Shown: positions 54,954 through 63,639 of the stretch, piece by piece
How the letters are laid out: each line of letters starts with the position of its first letter
Position numbering within the stretch: position 1 is the stretch's first letter
NCBI RefSeq assembly: GCF_040515995.1
Contig: NZ_CP159485.1
Span: 2,108,001 to 2,172,000, forward strand
From: Proteinivorax hydrogeniformans
GTDB taxonomy: Bacteria; Bacillota; Proteinivoracia; Proteinivoracales; Proteinivoracaceae
Direction: 5' to 3'
Length of the DNA stretch: 64,000 nucleotides
The notes under the pieces: generated by a model
Told to the model about the DNA's origin: nothing
Seen by the model: only the letters and a program-made list of their open reading frames with translations
The model's database searches: none
Program-made: the position numbers and the translations under genes

Positions 54954-55943
54954 ATGACAAAGAAAAAAGTTATTTTTAGTGGAGCTCAACCTACTGGTGT
55001 GCTAACCTTAGGTAATTATTTGGGAGCTATACAGAATTGGAAGAGCTTTGAAGACACATATAATTGCTTATATTCCATTGTGGATTTACATTCATTAACA
55101 GTTCGTAATAATCCTAAAGAGTTTAAAAACGCATGTTTGTCGCTATTAGCACAATACCTTGCTTGCGGTTTAAACCCGGACAAAAACACCATATTCTTTC
55201 AATCTCATGTGCCTCAGCATAGCGAGTTAGCCTGGATTTTAAACTGTAACACTTATATGGGTGAGCTAAATCGCATGACTCAGTTTAAGGATAAGTCGGC
55301 TCAACATAAAGACAATATAAATGCTGGTCTCTTCACCTACCCAGCCCTACAGGCTGCGGACATCTTGTTATATCAGACAAACCTAGTACCTGTAGGCCAA
55401 GATCAAAAGCAGCATTTAGAGTTAGCTAGAGATATAGCTATACGCTTTAACAATAACTACGGAGAAACCTTCACCATTCCTGAGATTTACACCCCAAAAA
55501 TGGGTGCAAAAATTATGAGCTTGCAGCAGCCAGAGCAAAAAATGTCTAAGTCTGATGAGAACCCTAATGGAACTATCCTTATATTAGATGAAGAAAAAAG
55601 GCTTACAAAGAAAATGAAAAAAGCTGTAACTGATAATGAAGGGGTTATCCGTTATCGAGATGAGCAGCCAGGGGTGAAAAATTTAATTACTATATACTCC
55701 AAGCTGACTGAGCTTAGTGTAGAGGAAATTGAAAATAAGTATGACGGAAAAGGTTACGGGCACCTTAAAGTAGACCTTGCAGAAATCGTAACAGATACCT
55801 TTAGACCAATTCAAGAAGCTTACGCAAATTACATGGATGACCTTAGCTATCTTGAGAAAATATACACCGAAGGTGCTCTAAAAGCACAGGATTTAGCGGA
55901 AGATACTATGAAAAAGGTCAGAAAAAATATCGGTCTAGTATAA
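54954..55943 (+). CDS. trpS: Tryptophanyl-tRNA synthetase
   Basis: Class I synthetase charging tRNA-Trp. The 329 residues have the HIGH-like element PTGVLTLGNYLGAI (13-26), the KMSKS loop KMSKSDEN near 200 and the GQDQKQHLELARDIA segment. ATG at 54954 with AGGTAAGAGG upstream. Controlled by the T-box leader. The YkuK-like gene follows about 60 bases later on the same strand. Confidence 0.96.
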   Translation: MTKKKVIFSGAQPTGVLTLGNYLGAIQNWKSFEDTYNCLYSIVDLHSLTVRNNPKEFKNACLSLLAQYLACGLNPDKNTIFFQSHVPQHSELAWILNCNTYMGELNRMTQFKDKSAQHKDNINAGLFTYPALQAADILLYQTNLVPVGQDQKQHLELARDIAIRFNNNYGETFTIPEIYTPKMGAKIMSLQQPEQKMSKSDENPNGTILILDEEKRLTKKMKKAVTDNEGVIRYRDEQPGVKNLITIYSKLTELSVEEIENKYDGKGYGHLKVDLAEIVTDTFRPIQEAYANYMDDLSYLEKIYTEGALKAQDLAEDTMKKVRKNIGLV

Positions 55944-56003
55944 TTAAGAAATTTTATGTATTTAATAGTCATACCATATATTAAGAACGAACCAAATGGG
56001 GTG

Positions 56004-56471
56004 ATGTCAATAAAAAGTATAACCCACGGTGATGTATCTTTTAAACAGGTATGTAAGCTAATTACAGATTATATCAAGGCGGATTTGCATCAAGATTATG
56101 AGTTAACAATAGGGACAGACTCACAAAACTCAAATTCAACCAAAGCTGTAATAGTTATCGCTCTAAGAAGAATTGGGAAAGGCGGTATCTTCTTTTACGA
56201 TATTAAACGGGTAAAGAAAATAACCAACATCAAAAAGAAAATATACTATGAAACAAGCTTGTCCTTAGATGTGGCTCAAAAACTAATGAAGTATCTTGAC
56301 GTAAATAATCTGCCATATAGCCTGAGTATCCATGTTGATATCGGGAAAAACGGACCTACATCAGAAATGATTCCAGAGATTGTAGGATGGGTTAGAGGTT
56401 GTGGGTTTGACTGCGAAATAAAACCAGAAGCTACAACGGCTTCAGCCATAGCAAATAAATACTCTAAGTAA
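56004..56471 (+). CDS. YkuK family RNase H-like protein
   Basis: A 155-residue protein of the YkuK family (DUF458), seen in TIGTDSQNSNS and the IHVDIGKNGPTSEMIPEIVGWVRG block, with an RNase H-like fold predicted for the family. Function unknown. The start at ATG 56004 is uncertain: GGGGTG touches it directly, and the longer frame from 55956 has no ribosome binding site. It is probably co-transcribed with trpS and ends at a strong terminator. Confidence 0.8.
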   Translation: MSIKSITHGDVSFKQVCKLITDYIKADLHQDYELTIGTDSQNSNSTKAVIVIALRRIGKGGIFFYDIKRVKKITNIKKKIYYETSLSLDVAQKLMKYLDVNNLPYSLSIHVDIGKNGPTSEMIPEIVGWVRGCGFDCEIKPEATTASAIANKYSK

Positions 56472-56496
56472 GAAACAAGCTAAAATTTAAGCATCT

Positions 56497-56551
56497 AAAA
56501 AAAGAGGCTGCCTTCTCAGGAAAAATCCTGTTTTGAGGCTGCCTCTTTTTG
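56497..56551 (+). terminator. Terminator after the YkuK-like gene
   Basis: AAAAAGAGGC...GCCTCTTTTT with an inner CAGGA/TCCTG hairpin; usable from both sides since the converging gene ends nearby. Confidence 0.88.
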
Positions 56552-56593
56552 CGTAAAACTTAGTAACCAAAGGAAATGATACGATTAACCAAA

Positions 56594-58729
56594 TTATTGT
56601 TCTAGTAAAAATAGAGCTAGCAGTAATGTTCGTTGCAAAAACTCTCCACGATGTACTGCTTCATTTGGTGTATATAAGTCCTTTCCATAGGGAGCAAAAC
56701 CACAGATAGATGAATTAGGGGATGCTAGCTCTCCAGCTGGTGAGGTTAATAAGCTAGACTCAACACCGAAGGGTAACTTCCATTTTTCTGATAGTTTTTT
56801 TAGTTTAACACTTATATCATTTGAATGTCCGTTTTGCAAAAATGGGGGACGATAGGCTATACGCTCGACGTATGTCCTAATCTTTTTGTCTGACTTTAGT
56901 GTTTCTTTGATTTTAAAGTCCACTATGTTAGCCATATTTTCGTCTATAAAAGTTACAGTAAAGGTTGCTTTTACGCTATGAGGAAGTAATACACTATAAC
57001 TTTCTGGTTCAATATCAGTTAAAGCCACTGTCAACTTTTTCTCTGGCTTACTTAGCTCCACAACTTTATCAGCTTTTTGCAGAAAATATGTTAACACATC
57101 TAGTTTTTGTTTTCCTATACGGTGAGGATCCCCTTCCATACTCATGGAGTATTTCATAACTCCTCTTCTTTGATCTACGATTTTACCGGCTTTATACCCG
57201 GGATGCATAACTATCACATTTTTTGCTCTCTTACTTATCTTTCTTAACCATGAGTTGCTGTATCGCATATCTCGCCCTTCATCTCCATAGAAGAAAACAC
57301 CAATTTTTTTGTTTCCTATCTCGTTCACCTTTGTTAAAGCATCTAACGCTCCTAAAGTGCACATAAGGCCACTTCTTGTAGAAGCTACCCCTTCGCCATA
57401 GAGCCACTCCTGAGCTTTTCTAAATGATACTGGAAAACCTTTTTTTGTTCCTGGTATGTCTAAAGGAACTACTATTAGCGTTCCTCCATCTAGCTTGTTA
57501 GCACTTTCCCATAACCAGCAAGAGCGGTTATCAACATCTTCTTCATTTTTTGATAACCCTAATCTGTTAAGTCTTTTTTCAAGCTTGCGCAGTATAACAC
57601 TAAGACCTACAGGGTCGCTAGTCCATGTGGGCATATTGGTCCAACTTTTTAGCTGATTTTCTAATTTATCTCTGTTTTGGGTTATATAGTCAAAGATTTC
57701 AGAGTCAGTGCTGCTAATATCATTAAGTTTAGCTGTTGCTGTAGCTTTAAAGTACCTTTGAGAAGCAACTTCAATTAGCTTGTTAATTAGTAAATTATAG
57801 TCCAACCCACATTTGTCAGCTGCAAATACATAAGATCCTGTTTCTCCTAAGCTAGCCATGGAGTTTAGTTCTAATATATAAGGGTTTCCATCTTTATCTA
57901 TTCTAAAGTCAACCCTTGCGCTATCAAAACAGTCTAGCGCCTTAAAGGCATCAATAGCTATCTTTTTAATTTTTTCGCTTTGTTCTGTACTTAATGGAGC
58001 TGGACATACCTTCTCTATTCTTTTACCTGTTGGACTGGTTTTGTCCTCGTAGGTATATATTTGGGGGCCTTCCCCAAACTTCAACTCAACAGGTTCTAAA
58101 GCTACGGTAGGGTTATTTCCTAACAGACCTACATTAACCTCTCTACCCTCAATATACTCTTCCACTAAAGTTGCTGTATTGAATGCATCATAAATAATCT
58201 GAGCCCCTTGTCTTAATTCTTCTTCGGAATTGACTACCCTTATACCAAATGAAACTGCCTCATCCTTGGGCTTAATGATAAGGGGATACCTAAGCTTTTC
58301 CTTCATCTCTTGTTGAGGGTTTTCAAGCACAGCAAATTTAGGTGTAGGCAGACCTTTTTGTAGCAAAATCATTTTCGTAACTACTTTATCTAAAGCCATT
58401 GCATGAGTTTCAGGCCCTGAACCTACGTAGGGTATGCCAAGCATCTCTAAAATCCCAGGGATATGCATATATCGTCCGCTACCTTGTATCCCATAACTTA
58501 AGTTAAATACAAGACCTGGTCGCTCTCCTGATATTACAGACGGCATAAAATCTTCCAACTTTTGAATTATGTTTTTGTCTCCTTCAAAAGTTTTTACTTG
58601 ATGGCCACCTTTAATAAGTGCATTTTTAATCTTTAAAATAGTTTCCATGCCATACTTTTCACGGTTTGGCACACCAAATAGGTTAATAACTGCCTGACTT
58701 TCCCTATTGTATACAATGGCAATTTTCAT
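56594..58729 (-). CDS. ATP-grasp ligase fused to an M20-peptidase-like domain
   Basis: A 711-residue fusion. Residues 1-320 are a D-Ala-D-Ala ligase-like ATP-grasp: EMLGIPYVGSG (95-105), Lys153 of the ATP site, EEYIEGREVNVG, and the metal-binding Asp274, Glu287 and Asn289 (ILELNS). Residues about 335-711 resemble an M20 peptidase/carboxypeptidase fold, but the usual ligands are changed: the first His-x-Asp reads VPLD (421-424), the bridging-Asp segment reads GVASTRSG, the EE site reads GDEG (482-485) and the C-terminal His is replaced in LYTPNEAV. Possibly a peptide or dipeptide ligase with a non-catalytic M20 module. Monocistronic. Confidence 0.82.
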   Translation of the reverse strand: MKIAIVYNRESQAVINLFGVPNREKYGMETILKIKNALIKGGHQVKTFEGDKNIIQKLEDFMPSVISGERPGLVFNLSYGIQGSGRYMHIPGILEMLGIPYVGSGPETHAMALDKVVTKMILLQKGLPTPKFAVLENPQQEMKEKLRYPLIIKPKDEAVSFGIRVVNSEEELRQGAQIIYDAFNTATLVEEYIEGREVNVGLLGNNPTVALEPVELKFGEGPQIYTYEDKTSPTGKRIEKVCPAPLSTEQSEKIKKIAIDAFKALDCFDSARVDFRIDKDGNPYILELNSMASLGETGSYVFAADKCGLDYNLLINKLIEVASQRYFKATATAKLNDISSTDSEIFDYITQNRDKLENQLKSWTNMPTWTSDPVGLSVILRKLEKRLNRLGLSKNEEDVDNRSCWLWESANKLDGGTLIVVPLDIPGTKKGFPVSFRKAQEWLYGEGVASTRSGLMCTLGALDALTKVNEIGNKKIGVFFYGDEGRDMRYSNSWLRKISKRAKNVIVMHPGYKAGKIVDQRRGVMKYSMSMEGDPHRIGKQKLDVLTYFLQKADKVVELSKPEKKLTVALTDIEPESYSVLLPHSVKATFTVTFIDENMANIVDFKIKETLKSDKKIRTYVERIAYRPPFLQNGHSNDISVKLKKLSEKWKLPFGVESSLLTSPAGELASPNSSICGFAPYGKDLYTPNEAVHRGEFLQRTLLLALFLLEQ

Positions 58730-58919
58730 CTTTTCTCTTTTCTCCTTTTAAAGTTATAATATATTTCTTTAAAGCCAATTTATATCTGCTAAAAATATAT
58801 ACTATTTTACATGGTTTGTCTATAAAAAAACATATGCTTAATTACTACAAATTTATCATAATTTATGGTAAAGTTATAATTAAGTTTTTGAAATTTTAAA
58901 AATAGGAGGAGGTATAAAC

Positions 58920-59555
58920 TTGTTGGTAGAAATATACAAAAGACAATGGGAACTTTTTAAAAAACATTACGCTAAACCAACGGCATTAATTGCTTTAATC
59001 TCTATAGTTATAGCTTTTTTTAGTTTTTTTGTTTTGATGGTATTTCAAGACTTATTAATTGAAATAACTGACGAATTATTTATGCATTTTGAAGAGTTAG
59101 GTGTTAATCCAAACACCAGCCACTCAGATTTATTCTTAATTGTACTGGTAAATAATCTAAGGGTTTCAGCATTTATGGTCCTGCTAGGTTTTATACCTAT
59201 AATTGTGTTGCCTGCAGTAAGCGGTGTTGTAACTAGTATTTCTGTAAGTATGATTCTTGCACTTTTTAACACCTTTGATTTATACCCTGTGCAAACGCTA
59301 ATATACGGAATACTACCCCATGGGATAATCGAGCTGTTTGCAATATATCTAGCCGGTGGTATAGGTGTTTTCTTGAGTTTGAATATGTTTAAAAAAATAT
59401 TTTCCTCAAAAAGAGCTGAAATCAACATCGGTATAATTATTAAAGACTCGATAATTAGTTATTTGATAGTTGTAGCCCCCCTTATTATTTTAGCTGCAGT
59501 TATCGAAGGTTTTGTAACTCCTGTGTTAATAGATAATTTTCATCCTAGCTTATAA
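58920..59555 (+). CDS. SpoIIM family membrane protein
   Basis: A 211-residue polytopic protein with the SpoIIM (DUF95) signature: NNLRVSAFMVLLGFIP, SVSMILALF and ILPHGIIELFAIYLAGGIG with the conserved PHG/E. SpoIIM acts in the DMP complex of septal peptidoglycan hydrolysis during engulfment, but paralogues also occur outside sporulation; I cannot tell which this is. Starts at TTG 58920 after AGGAGGAGGTATAAAC. Confidence 0.85.
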   Translation: MLVEIYKRQWELFKKHYAKPTALIALISIVIAFFSFFVLMVFQDLLIEITDELFMHFEELGVNPNTSHSDLFLIVLVNNLRVSAFMVLLGFIPIIVLPAVSGVVTSISVSMILALFNTFDLYPVQTLIYGILPHGIIELFAIYLAGGIGVFLSLNMFKKIFSSKRAEINIGIIIKDSIISYLIVVAPLIILAAVIEGFVTPVLIDNFHPSL

Positions 59556-59556
59556 A

Positions 59557-59604
59557 TATAAAACTAGGTGGATGCTGAGCATCCACCTAGTTTTATATTT
59601 ATAA
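59557..59604 (+). terminator. Shared terminator between convergent genes
   Basis: AATATAAAACTAGGTGGATG and its complement around a 4-base loop; perfectly symmetrical, so it serves both the SpoIIM gene and the convergent membrane-protein gene. Confidence 0.92.
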
Positions 59605-59617
59605 ACATAGATCATCA

Positions 59618-60295
59618 TCAGTCTGATGTATTTTCAGTAAAGGTTAGTTTAAATATAGTTTGATATGCAACAGATAGTATAACAAACGCTGCTGGGATGG
59701 TTATGAGAAGACCTAGCACAAAAGCTAGCAAACCTAAGATATTGATTAAACCTACTACGATGAACAGCCCAAAGACTTTAAGCCTTACACCTTGCATCAT
59801 TTTATAGCTCTTTGTGATTGCGCCTATAGGTCCTTCTTCTTTATCCACAATAATATATGTTGCGAAAACAAAACCAATAATTATATAAAGAGTTATTCCC
59901 AGCATAGCAGCTCCCGCTATTAAGCTCAGAAAAGGACTTGCCATATTTGCGGTATCTATCAGCAGGGCTGTTACAAATAGCAGAAGAACTACCACTGAAA
60001 AAATCATTATGTTTACCAGTATAACGCTTCCGATCAGTTCAATTTTGGCAAAAAGATCTTCAAATCTAGCTTTTTCTTGCTTTGCAGCTTTTAAACTGAT
60101 ATTTATTAGCCCTACTTCAAATATTGCACTGACAACTATACTCAGTACATAGCCTATGATATAGATATCATATAGCCCGCCAGTGATTAGCGATGCTAAA
60201 AAAGCTAAGACAACACATCCAATAAGAAGACCAATTTGTTCTATCGCCAAGGATAAACCTCGTTTTACGCAGCTAAATACAGATAGTTTTTTCAT
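59618..60295 (-). CDS. Polytopic membrane protein (DUF975-like)
   Basis: A 225-residue protein with six hydrophobic helices. The pattern resembles DUF975/YciC-type bacterial membrane proteins, for example the SYKMMQGVRLKVFGLFIVVGLIN segment in front of the last helices, but I am not certain of the family. The function is unknown. 11 bases downstream of another membrane protein gene, likely the same operon. Confidence 0.6.
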   Translation of the reverse strand: MKKLSVFSCVKRGLSLAIEQIGLLIGCVVLAFLASLITGGLYDIYIIGYVLSIVVSAIFEVGLINISLKAAKQEKARFEDLFAKIELIGSVILVNIMIFSVVVLLLFVTALLIDTANMASPFLSLIAGAAMLGITLYIIIGFVFATYIIVDKEEGPIGAITKSYKMMQGVRLKVFGLFIVVGLINILGLLAFVLGLLITIPAAFVILSVAYQTIFKLTFTENTSD

Positions 60296-60306
60296 TGTAA
60301 TGCTCC

Positions 60307-60936
60307 TTAATTAAGAGCTGCAAATATTTGCAAAGCCCATAGAAAAGAAATGATAAGGGTAATGAAAAATAGCACCATGAAAATTGTAAACAAGGGCGAC
60401 TTTTCCATTTGCTGTTGACCCTCTAGCTTCTCTTTTAGTTCACTAGCAGTGCTTAAAACTGCTTCTTTGTTTTTATTCTCTTCTTGACTAGGTCTTAACA
60501 CTAAAAAGCCTATATTAAAAACAACGTTAAAACGTAAGATTACCGAAATCTCTTTTAACAAAAAACTATTTTCCTTTTTAGAGGTCAACTTAGGTTTGTG
60601 CTGAGATAGGTTCTTGCTAACCCAATTTAACAAAGCTTTTTCATCAGCATTTAAGATTAATAGCCCTTTTTGATGAAAAGATGCTGCCGTTATTAGCACC
60701 ATAAAAAGAAAACTAATAATAACTGCCCACGCTGTAATATCTCCCCAACTTATCTGCACAAGCCTCAAGACACCATCAATCACCGAAGGTAGTATGAGAA
60801 ACGTAAAAAAAGCAAAGGTCCAACGGTTGTCTACAATTTTTATTTTGGCATTGGTCACATTAACTGCTAAGTATAGAAAAGTGACTGTTGCTATGAAAAA
60901 AGCAACAAAGTTAAGCAGGATTATAATAAAATCCAT
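60307..60936 (-). CDS. Membrane protein, unknown
   Basis: A 209-residue protein with four to five predicted helices (about 3-24, 39-58, 69-88, 135-147 and 185-206) and a soluble, lysine- and glutamate-rich loop between the last two. Not recognised. It precedes the DUF975-like gene and may act with it. Confidence 0.55.
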   Translation of the reverse strand: MDFIIILLNFVAFFIATVTFLYLAVNVTNAKIKIVDNRWTFAFFTFLILPSVIDGVLRLVQISWGDITAWAVIISFLFMVLITAASFHQKGLLILNADEKALLNWVSKNLSQHKPKLTSKKENSFLLKEISVILRFNVVFNIGFLVLRPSQEENKNKEAVLSTASELKEKLEGQQQMEKSPLFTIFMVLFFITLIISFLWALQIFAALN

Positions 60937-60961
60937 AGTAATTTTACCCCCTTAGTTTTAG

Positions 60962-60990
60962 AAGGAAAAAAGAGGAAGATTATTCCTCTT
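60962..60990 (-). terminator. Terminator overlapping the 3' end of the YerC-like gene
   Basis: AAAAAGAGGAA/TTCCTCTTTTTT; the stop codon lies in the loop, so the last codons are part of the hairpin. Confidence 0.85.
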
Positions 60991-61285
60991 TTTCCAACCT
61001 ATCTAATATTAAATTATATCCTCCTTCACCATAGTCTAAGCATCTTTTTACTCGACTTATAGTGGCAGTGCTAGCGCCGGTAGCTTCTTCAATTTTATTG
61101 TAAGTATGCCCTTCTTTTAGCATTTTAGCCACCTCAAAACGCTGAGCTAAGGATTTAACTTCATTTACTGTACATAAATCCTCAAAAAAACTATAGCATT
61201 CGTCTACATCTTCTAGCTTCAACATCGCATTAAAAAGTTGTGTTATATGCTTTTTACCTAGTTTATCAAGATGCAAGGGTTTCAC
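60980..61285 (-). CDS. YerC/YecD family TrpR-like DNA-binding protein
   Basis: A 101-residue Trp-repressor-like helix-turn-helix protein. The N-terminal helical part (KLGKKHITQLFNAMLKLED) is followed by the HTH at about 64-85 (YNKIEEATGASTATISRVKRCL). The family's target and effector are not established to my knowledge. It is 75 bases downstream of the HATPase gene, same strand, possibly one transcript. Confidence 0.9.
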   Translation of the reverse strand: MKPLHLDKLGKKHITQLFNAMLKLEDVDECYSFFEDLCTVNEVKSLAQRFEVAKMLKEGHTYNKIEEATGASTATISRVKRCLDYGEGGYNLILDRLEKEE

Positions 61286-61360
61286 CTCCTAATGACGCCC
61301 TTAATATAGAAAATATTCAACATAACTATTGTATTTTCCTTCAAATGCCATAAAAAGATT

Positions 61361-61705
61361 TTACTTCTTTCTAAGCACCGATATTTTTGTGCCTACTTCT
61401 CTTTTAGAAGCTGCCTGGCCTTTATCCACAAGCATGCTAACTATATTTAACCCCGAAGCAGAACCTGTGTTTCCAGCAAGGTCCCCATAGTATTCCTCTA
61501 ACTCGTCTCGCCGTGGTTGGTTTAAGATTCCATTTACTTCATCTAAGATTTTCTCATTCATTCCTTTACCGTCGTCGGATACTGTAATTTTGGTATAATC
61601 TCTTTTATTGTTAATGGTTACGTTTATTTCTTCTGCCTCTGCATTTAAAGAATTGCTTACTAATTCTTTTACAATTCCTTGTATTTTACTTTTTTCAGAT
61701 TTCAA
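61361..61705 (-). CDS. Stand-alone HATPase_c (GHKL) ATP-binding protein
   Basis: A 114-residue protein consisting only of a GHKL ATPase domain: N-box Glu14 and Asn18 (KELVSNSLNA), G1 box DDGKGM (44-49), and G2 SASGLNIV near 86. It has no histidine-phosphorylation domain or sensor, as in anti-sigma kinases or the MutL/Hsp90 core. Start TTG 61705 behind GGGGGAAGAGA. It is 15 bases downstream of the DUF1576 gene, so the two are likely made together. Confidence 0.75.
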   Translation of the reverse strand: MKSEKSKIQGIVKELVSNSLNAEAEEINVTINNKRDYTKITVSDDGKGMNEKILDEVNGILNQPRRDELEEYYGDLAGNTGSASGLNIVSMLVDKGQAASKREVGTKISVLRKK

Positions 61706-61720
61706 ATCTCTTCCCCCTTT

Positions 61721-62974
61721 TTATCGATTATTTTTAAATGCACCAAGTAAAGCCACAAATATAATGGCTACAAAACCACCTGAAAACCCGTTGTTGTATA
61801 GGTTTACGCCACCATGCAATACCCCTACGTTGGTAACTACTGAAAGGTGAACAAACCCTGCAAGAACGCCGATGGCAGGTCCATACTGTCCTGCTAATGG
61901 AGCTAAAGTAGTTCCAAACAAAGCCGCCAATATCGGGCCAGGCTGATTTGCCTCAAAAGATGTCACTAAAGTTCCTAAAAACACACCAAGCATAATAGGA
62001 GTTATGTTTTTAGGATGTTTTCCAAAAGCTGCAAAGCCTACCATAGTCATTAAACCACCAATTGTAGGGCCGTTTAAGTCTCCCCCGACCATTAATACAT
62101 AGCTAATCCCGATAACACCTACAAACCCCATATTCATTAGTGAGTTTGCAAAACCACCTAAAGATACAAAATCAGTTGCTAGTGTACCGGGGTGTTTTAC
62201 TATTTCAAGATAATCCCTCAATTTTCCTTTATTTAACGCTATCCCTATTATTATCATAGAAATAAACATTGTTCCAAAGATTGCTATAGAAATTGTGTTA
62301 AAATCTTCCCCCCAGTATAGAACAGCCTGACTGTCATGACCAAAACTTCTAAGAATAGAGGTGAAAAGAAGTCCTACAAAACCCGCTGTAAAACCAATAT
62401 TATATATATTGAAACCATTATGGGTTTTTAGCAAGTGAGATGCTAGAGGTGGCACAATAATTCCAGCTAAAATCCCAAAAAAGACCCCAGGCAAAACTCC
62501 CCATCCGAACCCAAAGATAATTTGAGTAACTAAAGGTGCTAAAGCTGTACCGAAAAGGGCCGGAAGTAAAAAAGTTTTAAAAGATTCTTTACGTATTCTG
62601 CTGTAAACAAATACTCCTGCGATTATCGGTAGCACTGAATATATGTTTTTACCAAAAAAGCCGAAACCCACCATTGTGAAAAGTGCAGCTAATATAGGTC
62701 CGTTAAATGTAACTTTACTTAGTTTAACGAGACTATACCCTATTAGCCCTACAATGGAACCATTTACTAAGGTTGGTCCTACACCTCCGATTTCCATGTA
62801 ATCACTAATTAAAAGCCCCTCTGTTGTAAGAATAGTCTTTAGTCCCTCCAAAAGCTCTGATGGTGCCTGCATAACCAATCCTAAGAGTAATAATCCTAGT
62901 AGATAAAAGAGTGTTACTAATTCTTTTATGTTATCTTTTACCCTAATATAATCTAAACTCCATAATTTTTTCAT
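61721..62974 (-). CDS. DUF1576 family polytopic membrane protein
   Basis: A 417-residue protein of the DUF1576 family with about ten or more helices and no known function. It is an internal duplication: FNGPILAALFTMVGFGFFGKN (first half) matches LNGPTIGGLMTMVGFAAFGKH (second half), and NGFNIYNIGFTAGFVG matches GVNLYNNGFSGGFVA. Such repeats with conserved Gly, Pro and Asn within helices suggest a transporter or channel. Operon with the tiny HATPase. Confidence 0.8.
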   Translation of the reverse strand: MKKLWSLDYIRVKDNIKELVTLFYLLGLLLLGLVMQAPSELLEGLKTILTTEGLLISDYMEIGGVGPTLVNGSIVGLIGYSLVKLSKVTFNGPILAALFTMVGFGFFGKNIYSVLPIIAGVFVYSRIRKESFKTFLLPALFGTALAPLVTQIIFGFGWGVLPGVFFGILAGIIVPPLASHLLKTHNGFNIYNIGFTAGFVGLLFTSILRSFGHDSQAVLYWGEDFNTISIAIFGTMFISMIIIGIALNKGKLRDYLEIVKHPGTLATDFVSLGGFANSLMNMGFVGVIGISYVLMVGGDLNGPTIGGLMTMVGFAAFGKHPKNITPIMLGVFLGTLVTSFEANQPGPILAALFGTTLAPLAGQYGPAIGVLAGFVHLSVVTNVGVLHGGVNLYNNGFSGGFVAIIFVALLGAFKNNR

Positions 62975-63088
62975 TTTAGCTTACCGCCTCTCTTATTCCA
63001 ACTATGGTAGTTAAATCTTTCACGATTTATGCATATACTATTGTACCAAATTTCTAACCTAAGTGGAAAGTTAAATTTTGATTAAAAT

Positions 63089-63122
63089 AATAATAGCCCA
63101 ACAGTATTGCTGTTAGGCTATT
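63089..63122 (-). terminator. Terminator of the rubrerythrin-like gene
   Basis: AATAGCC(T)AACAG...CTGTT(G)GGCTATT stem with U-rich end on the minus strand. Confidence 0.85.
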
Positions 63123-63134
63123 GTGCTTTATAAT

Positions 63135-63557
63135 TTAAAAGTACCTTTCTAACAAACCTTCTAAAGCTCTAGCATGTCTTCCTTCGTCTTTGGCAGTTTC
63201 ATCAAAAACGTCGTGAGCTGGGTCATTACCAATTTCCTTGGCTTTTGTGGCTGCTTCTTTTTTCATTTTATTTGATTTTTGTTCTCCAGTTAAAGCGAAC
63301 TCTAAGTTGTCTTTGGTACTTGTGGAAATTTCTCCGTTTAGCTCTCCGAATCTAGCAGCGTGATCTGCCTCTTCCATAGCAATAGTTTTTAGTACTTCAG
63401 CAATTTCAGGATAGCCCTCTCTTTGCGCTTGTCTTGCAGCGGCTAGGTACCAGCCTACTTCTGTATTTTCTCCGGCAAAATTTGCATCAACCGCTTCCTC
63501 TAAAGCTGTGCCTCTTGTTGCACCGAGTTGATTTTCGACTACTAAGTCAAGTTCCAT
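63135..63557 (-). CDS. Rubrerythrin-like diiron protein without rubredoxin domain
   Basis: A 140-residue ferritin-like four-helix protein. Candidate iron ligands are Glu30 or Glu33 (GENTEVG), Glu63-x-x-His66 (EADH), Glu92, and Glu125-x-x-His128 (EGRH), the pattern of rubrerythrins, which reduce hydrogen peroxide in anaerobes. No rubredoxin CxxC domain is attached, so electrons must come from another protein. Start behind AGGGAGGT. Confidence 0.85.
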   Translation of the reverse strand: MELDLVVENQLGATRGTALEEAVDANFAGENTEVGWYLAAARQAQREGYPEIAEVLKTIAMEEADHAARFGELNGEISTSTKDNLEFALTGEQKSNKMKKEAATKAKEIGNDPAHDVFDETAKDEGRHARALEGLLERYF

Positions 63558-63639
63558 TAAAATCGTTTACCTCCCTTCTTTTTCATCTAATATTTTCTCC
63601 ATATAAAAAATTTAGATGCAAAAAAAGAAGGCAATTATT

